A DNA stretch of 64,000 bases from Castanea sativa (GCF_040712315.1 NC_134015.1:14951095-15015094), one strand, 5' to 3'. Positions 1-17,433 are shown, numbered from the stretch's first letter. The notes: generated by a model from the sequence alone, not told the origin. Numbers and translations are program-made.

Positions 1-142
1 GCATATAAGCCTCTACAATGTAGTTTACAAAGTCATCTCCAAACTTCTTGTTGCAAAGCTAAGACCTCTCCTCCACAAGACCATCTCTCCTTGTCAATCG
101 GCCTTTATACCGGGCAGATGGATTGCTGAAAACCAGGTTATT

Positions 143-486
143 GTGCATGAGCTTTTGCATAGTTTTAAAACTAGGAAGGTCAAATCTAGATTCATGGCCA
201 TCAAGCTTGGTCTCCTGAAAGCATACGACCGATTTAATTGGAAGTTCATCCATGCTATTCTTAAAAACTTGGGGTTCAACTTTGTCCTCTTTAGTTGGAT
301 TTTGACCCACTCTCACCGTGCCTGTTTATTCTAGGACAAGAAGTTTTATCAAGGATGTTGGATATAGAGCTAAGCACTAGCAATATTAGCGGAGCTAAAC
401 CTTGTGCTAGAGGACCTACCCTCAAGCACGTCATGTATGCGGATGATATAGTCCTTTTCTCTAAAGCAACAAGAAATGATGCTTAA
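143..486 (+). pseudogene. LINE reverse transcriptase core, broken
   Basis: Two overlapping frames carry RT motifs. The first has the LxKAYDRFNW block, with a Leu-Lys where LINEs usually keep an Asp (D-M-x-K-A-Y-D). The second has DPLSPCLF followed by the catalytic YADD box (MYADDIVLF, near 436-460). The stretch that normally lies between them (the LLNG...GLRQGD region) is missing around 300, and the frame changes there. The block ends in a stop at 484-486. This is a deletion-damaged RT. Confidence 0.85.
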
Positions 487-615
487 AGGATTTCTGACTG
501 CCTGGAAAAATATTGTAGTTGGTCTGGATAGAGTATAAATAGAGGAAAATCTGGAATTTTCTTTTCAAAGCACACTGGACCGTGCAGTATAAGAGCCATA
601 AAGCAAATCTTCCAT

Positions 616-1461
616 ATGAAGAGTCTTAAAAAAGATGCAATGTACCTTGGAGCACCAATGTTCTTGTCCAGATCACCATCCGAAGATTTCAAGTTTTTGT
701 TAGACAAAGTGGAAGCAAAACTCTCAGGATGGAGAAGTAGATGCCTCTCCTGGGCAGGTAGATGCACTTTTATAAACTCTTTAACTCAGACCATTCCCAA
801 CTACCCTTTGTCCTCCTTTAGCATCCTTGCCAAACTTTGTGACAAACTTGATGCTTTCTCTAGAAGGTTCTGGTGGAAACCTAAATCGAAAGAAGGAAGA
901 TTTTCTTCCTGGAAAAAGTGGGACAAGTTGTGTAAACCCAAATGTGCAGGAGGTCTCGGCTTCAAAAAAACTAGAGAAGTTAATGCTACACTTCTAGCTA
1001 AGTTATCATGGATGGTTGCCTCTGGTAATCAAAGCATCTATATGGAGGTTTTGAGAGCGAAGTATAAAGTCAAAGAAGATTGGCTTAGAGCAAATTCGAG
1101 AAAATCATCCTCCCCCACCTGGAAAGCAATTGAAAGAGCTAAGATTTTGATTGAAAAGGGAGCATGTTTCCTTTTGGAAGATGGCAAATTTATCGATGTA
1201 TGGGCTAATCCTTGGGTGCCTTGGATCGAAGACTTTAAACCAACGCCGAGAATTGAAGACTACTATCAGCTCCCCATCAAAGCTCATCATCTATTAGATC
1301 ATACCTCAAATGCATGGAATGAAGATATGGTAAAAGAAGTCTTTGAATCAGTGGCTGCTCAAGCCATCCTTACCATACCTATCCCACACTCCCCTAGGCA
1401 AGACAAGCTCATTTGGTTGCCTGATTCTAAAGGAGCCTTCTTTGTTAGATCAGTTCATTGA
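616..1461 (+). pseudogene. LINE RT C-terminal region
   Basis: An open frame of 281 codons continues the LINE polyprotein after the YADD box. It has the typical YLGAPMF, KLSGWRSRCLSWAGRCTFI and KWDKLCKPKCAGGLGF blocks of the thumb/connection region of plant LINE RTs, then the LLEDGKFIDVWANPWVP block. It stops at 1459-1461; the next frame (1462-2496) carries on directly, so one lesion separates the two. Confidence 0.85.
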
Positions 1462-2496
1462 GTGGCGTTCACCCATTCAAGTAGCAGCAATCAAGACATT
1501 TCCCACTGGAAAAATTGGTGGAAAGCTAGGCTCCTAGAGCGTCTTAAAGTGCTGTTATGGAGGATTAGAGCCAATGCCATTCCCACAAGAGAGAACATTC
1601 AGCGAAGAATCCAACATATTGATCCATCTTGCATTCTTTGTAATGTGGAAGTTGAGAGAAGCAGTATCCTATTCTTTGAGTGTCACTTCACCAGAGCCAT
1701 ATGGGCAACTTTTGGTTGGGGTCTAAGGATCAATTCTGACTTGCTAAATTCAAGAGAGGACATTCTGAAGATGATCTTAAATCCTCCAAATGCCCCTGTT
1801 CCAACAAATGAGCGATGGACCATATCCCTAAATATGGCCCTTATTATTGAGGAGATCTGGAAGGCAAGAAACCTTAAGCTTGTTCAACATTATCAACCCA
1901 TTTTGTCCAAGGCCAAGATGAATGTTAATGCGAAGTTTCACGAGTTATCAAAGGTATACTCCCTTCTCATCCATCCCAATCTAGCAACAACAGACCCTCC
2001 CACTTGGATTCCTCCCCCTACAGATCACATCAAAAGTAATGTGGTTGCTGCTCTTGACTCTTCCAAATCTGCCTTAGCTGTGGTAGCTTGGAATTACAAG
2101 GGAGATGTGTTATTCATTTGGGGCAAAGTCCACCATCTCTGTCCCCCATTGCAAGCAGAGGCATCAGCCTTACTGTGGGCAGTCCAACTCGTAACCCAAC
2201 AACATTGGAGATCAGTCATTTTTGAGAGAGACGCAAAAACGCACTTCGATGCGTTGAACCATCCTGAGCGGGCCTCTAATTGGATTCTAGACACTCTCAA
2301 CAGCAATATTCGTAACTTGTCTTCTTTTTTTCGTCTTGTACCTTTTGCTGGGTTAAGAAACAGCAATTCTGCAGCCCATGAAGCTGCAAGATTCGCTTTG
2401 AAATCATCCCACCCATTTTGTTTTTCTAATGGTAATCTCCCACCTTCCATTGAGTCAATTTGTAAGGGAGATGTCGCCTCTTGTTTTTCTCTTTAG
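1462..2496 (+). pseudogene. LINE zf-RVT and RNase H-like domain
   Basis: A 344-codon open frame. The first third holds a zinc-binding RVT domain, with LWRIRANAIPTRENI followed by a CILC pair and an FFECHFTRAIW block. The last third is a plant RNase H-like domain: AALDSSKSALAVVAW, then LQAEASALLWAV, then SNSAAHEAARFAL. The first acidic residue sits in LDSS. It ends 28 bases before the poly(A) run, as expected for the 3' end of a LINE ORF2. Confidence 0.85.
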
Positions 2497-2689
2497 TTTC
2501 TTTGAATGAATATGTCGTTTATCAAAAAAAAAAAAACCTATTGTCCCTAATATGCAAACACATAACACATGAAAAATATTTCACCGTCCAAACTAAAGTT
2601 GGTGATGATGAATTTGAAGAAATTTTCAATAACAAGACTGATTTAACAAATCAAGAAAACATTACTAGCAATGAAGGCAAGATTGTATT

Positions 2690-3536
2690 TGTTAGGTTCT
2701 ATGTACTTAGGAACTAATGTATTAGAACTCTAATGTGTATTGTTGGCAAACCATGATCAAAACAGGTGTTTAGTCTTGTTTTAGACTTGTTCAAAGTATG
2801 TCATTCATGTAAAGTTGGAATCGAGTTAACTGCAGAAGTTACTGTGCATTTCTGCTTGGCTCGATCGATCGAGAATTAGACTCGACCGATCAAAAGTCGT
2901 GCATATTGTTTTTTCTACAGAATTTCCAACTCAGCCCTAAGCCTATATGATGTGTAGGGTTTTATGTTTTGCCCTAGATATAAAAGGCAAACTCTAGCCA
3001 CGTTTTTGAGGTTGCTAATATTGCTGTTTATGTGAATCTCTTGTGAGATCTGAGAGGTGCTTGCCTTCACACAAGCTTAGGATTATCAAGAAGGAGATTT
3101 CTTCAAGAACTTGATGATCATTCAGTTTCTGCCATAAGAGCTTAACGATACACAAGCGGGAGTACTTATACTTGCTGGAGAATCCAAGAAAGAAGGAATC
3201 CGTAGTCTCGGAGCTTGCACGTGGTCGTGTCAGTAAGTTTTCTACTGGTGGGTAGCAATAGGATGTTAGTGGTCTAAGTCGCTATTGTACAAACTTTGAT
3301 TCTTTCATAGTGGATTCGGTTTTACCTTGAGGATAGCTAGGTTAAATCCTCCCCAGGTTTTTACCGGTTTGGTTTTCCTGGGTCATCATATCTTTGTGTT
3401 TTTATATTCCGCACTTTACATTGATATGATTATATGATTGTGTTAACCTAGATCTGCATAATTTGAACTGGTAATAACTTGGCTTGTTAACTAGGTTAAT
3501 CTAATTGTGTGTTTAAGGGGTCTAAATAACTCTACA
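2690..3536 (+). mobile_element. Solo LTR (847 bp), TSD GTATT/GTATC
   Basis: It begins TGTTAGGTTC and ends CTCTACA, the TG...CA ends of an LTR. It is flanked by GTATT (2685-2689) and GTATC (3537-3541). The uninterrupted homologue at about 4595-4620 reads GATTGTATCTGAGAAAC straight through, so the target was GTATC and the left copy has since changed one base. It belongs to the same family as 57920-58779. No internal sequence remains, so it arose by LTR-LTR recombination or is a fragment. Confidence 0.9.
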
Positions 3537-3997
3537 GTATCTAAGAAACTTAAAGATAGAAAGTGTGAGAAAGTGATAGAAAGTAAGAGAAAAGAAAGGA
3601 AAGGAGAGAAACGAAGAGAGAAAGATTGAGAGAAAAAACTTGTACTAACTATCTGAAATTCTTCTCAAAATAACAATTGAGCTTGATGCTCTGTATTTAT
3701 AGTATACAATAATCATAACTACTTAATTAATCTTCCACATTATACGGATCTAAGCCCATAAATCTAGGGAATTCTATTCAGTGGCTTTAACTGAATTTCG
3801 CGCCAACCACTTGCTCTTTGAATTGAGTAAAACGACCCGTTTCACTACTAACGCTCCTTTTAATGAAACGATGCGTTTATAGCAATACCTTTCCTTTTAA
3901 TGAAACGATGTGTTTAGTGCAATACTAAACACTGTCGTTTTGATCCTCAGAAATCTTCAACCTCTATCGTGGCCTCTATACAAGTTTGTCTTCAACA

Positions 3998-4412
3998 TCC
4001 CCCCTCAAACTGATGGGAGAGGAATCAACCAAAAGTTTGGCACGATGAAATTGAAAAAAAGAGGAGCAGGAAGAGACTTGGTGAAAATATTAGCAAAATT
4101 ATCCTTGCAGAGATAAACCCAATTTTCAATTGCTTGAGTAGGACCTTCTCACAAGTGAAATGGTAATCAACCTTAAGATGTTTGGTGCGAGAGTGGAAAA
4201 CAGGATTTGCAGACAAAGCATCTTGAGATTGATTACCATTTCACTCGTGAGAAGGTCCTGCGCAAGCAATTGAAAATTGTGTTTATCTCTAGCGAAGATA
4301 ATTTTGTTGATATTTTCACCAAGTCTCTTCCTGCTCCTTTTTTTTTTTTTTTTTTCCAGTTTCATCATGCCAAACTTCTGGTTGATTCCTCTCCAATCAG
4401 TTTGAGGGGGAA
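3998..4412. repeat. Inverted repeat of a copia RNase H end and polypurine tract
   Basis: The right arm (about 4205-4412, plus strand) encodes the C-terminal end of copia RNase H: a [19 protein letters not shown] block, then FVDIFTKSLP, then [13 protein letters not shown], followed by the purine tract. The left arm (about 3998-4190) is the same sequence on the minus strand. The centre is near 4200. Because the LTR ends are themselves inverted copies, the palindrome extends into the LTRs (about 3950 to 4455). Confidence 0.75.
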
Positions 4413-5065
4413 TGTTGAAGAAAGGCCTGTACAGAGGCCACGACAGAGGTTGAAGATGAAGCAAAGGTTGAAGATTGAAGCTGCCATTGTTGAAGTTTGA
4501 GCAACAGCAGTGGATGGCTCTAATACCATGAAGAAATTTTCAATAACAAGACCGATTTAACAAATCAAGAAAACGTTACTAGCAGAGAAGGCAGGATTGT
4601 ATCTGAGAAACTTAAAGATAGAAAGTGAGAGAAAGTAAGAGAAAATAAAGGAAAGGAGAGAAACAAAGAGAGAAAGATTGAGAGAGAAAACTTGTACTAA
4701 CTATTTGAAATTCTTCTCATAATAACAACTGAGCTTGATGCTCTGTATTTATAGTACACAATAATCATAACTACTTAATTAATCTTCCACATTATACAGA
4801 TCTAAACCCATAAATCTAGGGAATTCTGTTCAGTGGCTTTAACTAAATTTCGCGCCAACCAACTGCTCTTTGAACTGAGTAAAATGACCTGTTTCACTAC
4901 TAATGCTCCTTTTAATGAAACTGCGTTTAGCGCAATACCTTTCCTTTTAATGAGACGATGCATTAAGCACAATACTAAACACTTTCGTTTTGATTCTCAG
5001 AAATCTTCAACCTTTGCTTCATCTTCAACCTCTGTCATGGCCTCTTGATAGGTCTGTCTTCAACA
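4413..5065 (+). mobile_element. Copia LTR with about 65-bp inverted ends
   Basis: The 653-bp block starts TGTTGAAG after a polypurine tract and ends TCTTCAACA. The first 65 bases or so and the last 65 or so are inverted copies of each other: both read inward as TGTTGAAGA, then AGAGGCCA, then GACAGAGGTTGAAGATGAAG. LTRs normally share only a few inverted bases. Most of it is repeated at 2615-2689 plus 3541-3997. Confidence 0.7.
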
Positions 5066-6130
5066 GAATCCTACACTAAATTCATTAAAGTTTGTTCCTT
5101 GTCATTATTTTGTGATCACAAACTTGTCAGGTCTCACACATGGGATCTAATTGTTTTGTTTTATTTGGAAGCCTACTGTAAGATACAAGTAGGTGCATCA
5201 CATCAAGATTCTCTTTGACGAATTTGTTATAGGGCCCAGCTTGTTACTAAACAGTTCTCAAGAGTATAACATTGACTATGAGGAGACCATTATTCTTGTT
5301 GCACACCTCTATTATGTGGCACACTCATCTCAATCATGCTTGGTAGCTAAGGTTTTGTTAGCTCTAGTCAATTCTAAATCATTTGATTGTATTTTATGTC
5401 AACAAGGAGAACAATTAAACGATTGATGAACAATGGCTTAGAGGCGCACATTGACGTTGTCCTTAAATAATATTTGCTCCTGCACAAATATTGCTACAAG
5501 GTTACTTTTCTCAAGATACAACTTGTAAGGGTCATATTTTTATGTAATTCGTATGTCCTATGACAAAACACACTATGCTTGCAGTGGGGTAATTTCTAAC
5601 TGGTTTCAAGAAAAACATAACAAGTAGTATTGTTGAGGACATGAAGATTACTCAAGCTACAGTGCAAAAAAGAGAAAACAGAAAGACTCAATACCTATCT
5701 CGACACTTTTGACCTATGGAGATTTAATGAACCTTGACACCTTTGATCTATCAAGATTTAATAAACCTCGATACCTATCTCGATCTATTGTGTTGAGAGA
5801 TTTCTAATATGGCATGCAACGTATTCTAATTGGCTATTTGTTTATGGGTTTGTGTAAACCTAATAGGAATAAGAGAGCCCATTTAAAATGTCAATTATGC
5901 ACATATTTAAACAAGGCAGTAGAGAAAGAGAACACTAACCAAAATGCTTCATAAGGTTTTTTTTGTTGAAACCCTAGCCTCCACCTTTTGAACCTGTGAG
6001 TTCAGAAAACAGAAGAAAGAGATCTTGCTGCGACCATTGTGTGCCTTTACCACTCACTTTTACTTTTTTATCTCCTCACTACTCTATATCTTGACGTTAC
6101 AATTCCATCAACCCCCTTCATCTTCCTTTT
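5066..6130. other. Intergenic, with an old LTR-like fragment
   Basis: No gene recognised. The 77-codon frame at 5193-5426 matches nothing I know. The stretch 5520-5990 looks like a decayed LTR related to 54862-55878: both have a GACAAAACRCACT block and repeated ATCTATCGAG-like or CTATCTCGA words. It ends with a sequence reading AAACCCTAGCCTCC, a common LTR leader feature. No clear ends or target duplication were found. Confidence 0.35.
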
Positions 6131-6157
6131 ATTCTGAATCTTCTTCTCCCACACAAA

Positions 6158-6277
6158 ATGGTCACAACTACCTTCCTAGTTCAATGATAAAAAAATGCCT
6201 CTAAGAAGTCCATGAAATTTTTTTGTAATGCTACTCCTTTTGAATTGCTAGCAGCACTCTTTGGGTTACTTACTACA
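6158..6277 (+). pseudogene. BAHD acyltransferase (CER26-like) relic, copy A
   Basis: A short relic matching the start of the BAHD pseudogene in copy B (38951-39661). It has an ATG followed by GTCACAACTACC, then a stop, then the block encoding ATPFELLAALF. It shares with copy B the same internal deletion that joins the N-terminal end to the ATPFELLAALF block. It stops after about 120 bases, where a TA microsatellite follows. Confidence 0.65.
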
Positions 6278-6305
6278 TGTTAAAATACACATCAATATCA
6301 ATAAT

Positions 6306-6306
<1 letters not shown>

Positions 6307-6366
<60 letters not shown>
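6307..6366. repeat. (TA)n microsatellite
   Basis: An uninterrupted TA dinucleotide run of about 60 bases in the region between the BAHD relic and the 3' end of the aldo-keto reductase gene. The corresponding place in copy B lacks it, so it arose or expanded after the duplication. Confidence 0.95.
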
Positions 6367-6368
<2 letters not shown>

Positions 6369-6656
6369 TAGAGATCTTACGTAGGAGAGGCATTAGGTTA
6401 TGTAGCGCACTCATTGAAATTATATTTAAAATCTAAATAAATAAATAAAAGTGAGAAACAAACTGCCAACATATTTATTAGAGCACGACATAGAGCAACC
6501 ACATCGGTGCCATTCTAAGAAAGATTACATAATACTGTTGTCTGAGTTTGCAGTGTGAATGAAATAGCAGGTTATTAGTATATATCTGGCCATTCATTTC
6601 ACAAAACACTGAGCATTATTCAATTGACGTGGACATCATCCATGTGTAAAGGATAA

Positions 6657-12319
<5,663 letters not shown>

Positions 12320-12409
12320 CTTTCAAATTGTTTGTTTTTCTTAGCAAGATTTTCGATGTCTGAATCTGTTTCTGGGATGATTTCCCTTTCCATTTCTCAT
12401 TAAAGGCTC

Positions 12410-12424
12410 AGAGATATATATAGT
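12410..12424 (-). promoter_or_regulatory. TATA box of the aldo-keto reductase gene
   Basis: On the minus strand the sequence reads CTATATATATCTC about 95 bases upstream of the ATG at 12319. The equivalent place in copy B (44388-44399) keeps CATATATATC. It is the only TATA-like element near the expected start. The transcription start is not visible from sequence alone. Confidence 0.55.
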
Positions 12425-12527
12425 AACAGATCGAGTAGAGGTAAAGACCACTGGGAACTAGCTGCTTTAAGTGTGAGATGGCTATGCCTATAATAATAAG
12501 TAATGTTGGACTATTTCAAACAGAGCT

Positions 12528-12558
12528 CAAAAGTCTTCAAAAAAAAAAAAAAAAAAAA
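12528..12558 (+). mobile_element. Tiny poly(A) retroposon insertion with TSD ACAGAGCT
   Basis: The 11 bases CAAAAGTCTTC followed by about 20 A are flanked on both sides by ACAGAGCT. The paralogous site in copy B reads AAACAAAGCTCAAAACGTC without the insert, which serves as an empty site. This is a severely 5'-truncated LINE- or SINE-type insertion made after the duplication. Confidence 0.65.
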
Positions 12559-12566
12559 ACAGAGCT

Positions 12567-13623
12567 GAAAACGTCATTAGTGATGGCAACTAGAGAATTC
12601 TAACGAATAAGCATTGCTCTTTTCTAAATATGATCAAATAATAACATGATTAACATTTTTTGTTTAAAATATTTTGTAAGACATTGATTGTAATAGTAAC
12701 AAATAATTTTTATTTATTTTTATAAATTCCATTTCATAGAAACATCAATATAACACACTTTATTATAATTACTCAAATTTATATTTAAAATTTAAATCTA
12801 TATTGAATAAAAAATTACTTTCATTTATATAGACTAAATAGGTTCAATTTCAAATGGGTTATCCCATCACGACACAAAAAATAAACCGAATCATTTTGGA
12901 TTGATTGTAGATAAAAGTAGGTCATCACAAATTAATTAATTATCCATTATGTTATGATAGGAACCTCATCTACGTACTAAGACTAACTTAAAAAAAAATT
13001 AGTGTTGTGCAGTGTCAAAGTGGCATCTTCTAAACATTAAAAAAAAAAAAAAAAAAAAAAATCAGACTACTTATACCAAACATTTTGGTCAAAGTTATCC
13101 TTTGTTTCATCATTGATTATGTCATTATGAGTTATATTCATTAACCCTTTGTTTGAACATTGATTATGTCATGACACTTTTCTTCTACCAGACCACTGGA
13201 CGCTGGTGCTTTGTCGGTATACAATTTGATTATTATATTCTAATATAACATACCGTGAATATTTAATACCTTGTTGTACAAGAAAGACCAGATTTCTGAT
13301 CTACTTATTATGAACAGGTTTCCTAGCTCGATTAATGACTTATTTGGTTAGCATTACACAAAAAGAATAGAAACATTGAGGCAAACTTGTCAACAAAATT
13401 GAACTTCAACAGAAAAAATAAACTTCGTTGAAAAAGAGAATGATGGGAAATAAGGCATTATCCCAACTGTTACCACTGGTTGACATCTCCTTTATGCTAA
13501 CTGGACCTCACCAAAGTATTGGAAATATCTGCCCCGTAAAATGCCTGATATTCTTTTTTAATTCTTGAAGAATCCATCAGTGCACAATAATGTTTAGCTG
13601 CAATGACACATGTTCTTCACATA
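12567..13623. other. Upstream flank of the aldo-keto reductase gene, A/T-rich
   Basis: No gene seen. Homology with copy B continues to about 13260 (blocks around CATTGATTATGTCATTATG and GGTGCTTTG). There is a poly(A) run at about 13038-13060. The segment 13270-13623 has no counterpart that I can identify and leads into the LINE 3' end. Confidence 0.6.
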
Positions 13624-13756
13624 TTTTTTTTTTTGATAAGTAAGAATGATATATATACGAAAGGCTACTCTATGCCTGAAAAACACAGAGCAACCCAGAA
13701 ATTACAAGAAGAAGAAAACAAAGAGAATCAAAAGAGAAAACCAAACAACAAAGAAA

Positions 13757-14865
13757 TTACAATAGGAAAAGGGAGCAAAGAAAAGAAGGGAGGGAATCAC
13801 TAGACGTGAGTCTCCACGCTCGAGACCAATCAAAAAGAGTTCCACTAAAAGAAGCAAGCAACTGATCACTAGAGCTATCCAAATCCTCAAAAGTCCTCTG
13901 ATTCCGTTCCTTCCAAATACACCATAGGATGCACAACGGGACTAAATTCCAGATCTGAGACGAATGCTTCCCCAGACAATTCCACCATCCAAAAAGCAAG
14001 TCTGGAATCAATCTAGGCATAACCCAAGCCAAGCCAAAAGTTATAAAAACAAAGCTCCATAATCGACAGGCCACCTCACAATGAAGAAGTAAGTGATCTA
14101 CTGTCTCTCCACAATGACAGCACATAATACACCAATCCACAAAATCCAATCTCCTCAATCTCAGATTGTCTCCCGTTAGGATCTTATTCCAAGCTACACA
14201 CCAAACAAAAAAAGAAACTCGCCTAGGGGTCTTTACTCTCCAAATAGCTTTCCAAGGAAAGGTAGTTGAAGGAGAATTTCTTAATTTGTAATAGTACGAC
14301 CGGATGTCAAAAGCCCCATTAGGCTTCAATTTACATCTCATCCGGTCTCCAACATCCATAAGAGGGGTTATAGCACCCAATATACAAAGAAACTGCAGCC
14401 ATTCATCCATCTCCCAATCATTAAAAAATCTGCTAAAACGAACATTTCAAAATCTTCTATCCTTCGCCCCCTGCCTATGCAAAGAAGTTTCAACAGAAGC
14501 CTCCTTATCAATGGCAATGCCATACAGTCTTGGAAAAGCCAATTGAAAAGGATGATCCCCATACCACCCATCTTGCCAAAACCTCACCCTATTCCCCAAC
14601 CCAACCACAAACTGACAATTTTTGCTGAAATCCTCCCAACTCATGCGGATACTTCTCCACAAACCACACCCATGAGCTCCCCTACCCAGCTTAGAGGTCC
14701 ATCCCCCCAATTTTCCCAATATTTTGAAGCTACTACCCGCCTCCATAACCAACCCTCTTCCTTTCCAAACCGCCACAACCATTTTCCCAATAAAGCCTTA
14801 TTAAAGGTAGTGAGTTTCCTTATCCCTAAGCCACCATTGGCTATAGGCGCACAAACTTTGTCCAT
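13757..14865 (-). pseudogene. LINE ORF2 C-terminal region with zf-RVT
   Basis: Three overlapping frames (14865-14641, 14782-14447, 14410-13757) continue ORF2 with frameshifts. The first has the GGLGIRKL and LLGKWLWRF blocks. The second has RVRFWQDGWYGDHPF. The third has the zinc-binding RVT domain: IWRVKTPRRVSFFVWCVAWNKILTGDNL, a CIMC-CGE-DHLLLHC arrangement and WCIWKERNQRTFED. It ends about 125 bases before the poly(A) tail. Confidence 0.85.
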
Positions 14866-16401
14866 CCTACCAAATGAATCTTGCTATCTCCCCATAGGAA
14901 ATCCCTTTGCAACTTTTCAATTTTATTAGCCACATGAGTAGGAATTGTGAATAACGATAGAAAGTAAGTCGGAAGACTAGAAAGCATACTCTTGAGTAAC
15001 ATCAATCGACCCCCCTTAGACAGGTACAACTTCTTCCACCCAGATAATTTCCGCTTAATATTTTCCAAAATTGTATTCCAAATTGAAGGGGAATTGTGAG
15101 AAGCCCCCAGCGGCATGCCAAGATACAACATAGGTAAAGATCCAACTTTGCAGCCCAAGATATCAGCCAGAGCATGCACATCACCAACCTCCCTTATAGG
15201 AACCATTTCGCTCTTATGCACATTGACCTTCAAACCTGTTACCGCCTGAAAACTAAGGAGCAACAACCGAATATGAAGAATTTGCTCCACATCTGCATCA
15301 CAAAAGAGGATAGTATCATTTGCAAATAATAGATGTGAAACACGTTCCCCACCATCCCTTCTACCCTCAAGATTAAAACCACGAATCAAGCTAGCTCCCT
15401 CCAGTCTTCTCAACATCCTACTAAACACCTCTATCAAGATCAAAAACAGCATAGGAGATAGCGGATCTCCTTGTTTTAAACCCCTTGAGCTACCAAAGAA
15501 ATCAACTGGAGACCCATTAATCAAAACAAAAAACTGAATTGTGGATATACAAGAACGAATCCACTTGCACCACTTCACTCCAAAACCCATCCTATTCAGC
15601 AGATACAACAAAGCCTCCCAATTCACATGATCGTAGGCTTTCTCCATATCGAGCTTACAAATGACTCCAGGAACCCTACTCTTCCCACAACTATCCACAC
15701 ACTCATTCGCAATGAGAACCAAGTCAAGGATTTGTCTCCCCACCCACAAAGCTATTCTGATTCTCAGAAATCAATTGATCTAAAACCACTCTCAAGCGAT
15801 TTGCCAAGACCTTAGCCAAGATTTTATACACACTCCCCACCAAACCAATAGGTCGAAAATCTCTAATATTGGAGGCATAATTCTTTTTAGGAATTAAAGC
15901 AATGAAGGTCGCATTAAGGGATTTTTCAAACTTGCAATGATGGAAAAACTCTTCAAAGACCACTAGGACATCTTTCTCCACTACCTTCCAACAATGATGA
16001 TAGAACGCCATTGTAAACCCATCCGGACCTGGAGCTTTGTCCCCTTCCAAATCCCTAACAACTGGAAGAATCTCCTTTCTCTCAAACTTCCTTTCAAGCC
16101 AAACCCTCTCCATATTCTCAATACGATCAAATTCCAAACCCTCCACAAAAGGCCTCCACTCCTCAGTCTCCTTGTACAAATTTTTATAAAATTGCACAAC
16201 TTGATAAGTTACCTCGGAGGCCTCCTCAAAAACCACCCCATCCACCTCCAAGGTCCTTAGATGATTAGACCTTCTATGAGAGTTAGCCATTTTGTGAAAA
16301 AACTTGGTGTTATTATCCCCTTCTTTGATACATAACATCCTAGATTTTTGTCTCCAGAAAATTTCTTCTAAAGAAAGAAGATGCTCCACCTGGGACCTCA
16401 A
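14841..16401 (-). pseudogene. LINE ORF2 reverse transcriptase
   Basis: The fingers are in 16401-15724 (GDKAPGPDGFTMAFY, then LIPKKNYASNIRDFRPIGL, then KILAKVLANRLR). A frameshift near 15740 leads to 15749-14841 with the palm: [14 protein letters not shown], then [13 protein letters not shown], then [10 protein letters not shown]. The catalytic FADD box reads FAND, with Asn replacing the second Asp. Downstream are the YLGMPLG and [16 protein letters not shown] blocks. The frameshift, the stop before it and the Asn make it inactive. Confidence 0.9.
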
Positions 16402-16419
16402 ACCAGCCCTATGAACTTT

Positions 16420-17433
16420 CTACCCATCGAAGAGACCAAAATCCCCCTCCTTAGCGTCTAATGTTATCAACTCCTTCCGTAATTGCTTCTTTTGACACGC
16501 TACATTACCAAACTCTCGGTGATTCCATTGCACAATGTCCTGTTTCAGAGCCTTTAATTTTTTCGCAAGCACAAAACTAGGTGTACCAACAAAGGAATGT
16601 CGATTCCACCAGGTTTGAACTCTATTCACAAATCCCTCCGACTTCAACCACATATTTTCAAATCTGAATGGGCTTTTCCCCCTTGCCATTCCCCCTGCTT
16701 CCAAGAGAATTGGACTGTGGTCTGAGACAGTTCGGGGTAAAATCCTTTGAGTAACATCTGGGAAATGATCCTCCCAATCTGGAGTGACCAAAGCTCTATC
16801 AATCCTAGACATCATTGGTTGATCAGAACCGCTGGACCAAGTAAAGCTACCTCCTTCCAAAGGCAAATCAACCAAGTTAAGATCCTCAACAAATTCAGAA
16901 AATTTTTCCATAGCCGTGGACAAACGGGTCTCCCCCCTATGCTCGCTAGGAAAGCGAACTACATTAAAGTCCCCAAAGTAGCACCACGAAATCCTCCAGC
17001 ACTGTTGAACTCCCACTAACTCATCCCACATGAGACCCCTCTCAACACTCTCATTTGGGCCATAAACGCCTGAGCAAGTCCAAATAAACCCATCCCCCAC
17101 CCCTTTCCACTTTACCGACACTGAGAATATACCAACCATAATCTCCACCTTATCCAAAACCCTTTTGTCCCACATAAGCAAAATACCACCAGCAGTCTGA
17201 TCAGCCTCCAAGACAGCCCAGTCCACATATGGACAGCCCCACAAACTACAAACCAGCTGTCTATTCATGCTAGCAATTTTTGTCTCTTGTAAACAAACAA
17301 CATCACACTTCCACTCCCGCAACAAGTTCTTCACCATAAGACGTTTCCGAGGATCATTTAAACCTCTAACATTCCACGAAACCATTTTTATCTTCATAAA
17401 CACTAAAATATCCCCAACTACAGACACCATCAC
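16420..17433 (-). pseudogene. LINE ORF2 endonuclease domain
   Basis: An apurinic/apyrimidinic-type endonuclease domain (337 codons): MKIKMVSWNVRGLN at the N-terminus, CLQETKI with the metal-binding Glu, GPN after VYG, CYFGDFNVVR, SRIDRALV, and SDHSPILLE with the catalytic Asp-His pair near residue 250. The core residues look intact. The frame ends in a TAG (16420-16422); the RT continues in the same frame after it, so this stop is a nonsense mutation. Confidence 0.9.

Larger units (their letters stand above)
1..2536 (+). mobile_element. LINE (non-LTR retrotransposon), 3' part, decayed
   Basis: This is the 3' portion of a plant L1-type LINE that runs in from the left edge. In order it shows a reverse-transcriptase core, the thumb and connection region, a zinc-binding RVT domain and an RNase H-like domain. 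It ends in a run of 13 A at 2524-2536, which is the expected poly(A) tail and fixes the strand and the 3' end. The reading frame is broken several times, so it is not expected to be active. The 5' end, with the endonuclease and ORF1, is outside the window. Confidence 0.9.
2615..5065 (+). mobile_element. Copia-type retroelement debris (LTR, palindromic pol end, LTR)
   Basis: Two direct copies of an LTR-like block (about 2615-3997, interrupted, and 4413-5065) flank about 415 bases of copia internal sequence. The right block starts TGTTGAAG directly after a purine tract (TTTGAGGGGGAA) and ends TCTTCAACA. Between the blocks the 3' end of a copia RNase H is present twice, in opposite orientation, around a centre near 4200. 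The left block has lost its first 120 bases or so and carries the solo LTR 2690-3536. No intact gag or pol remains. Confidence 0.65.

Noticed and set aside
5193..5426. 77-codon plus-strand ORF as a gene
   Set aside because: No recognisable motif, no promoter or splice context, surrounded by repeat debris.
14477..14929. 150-codon plus-strand ORF
   Set aside because: Shadow of the LINE ORF2 on the other strand; no family match.
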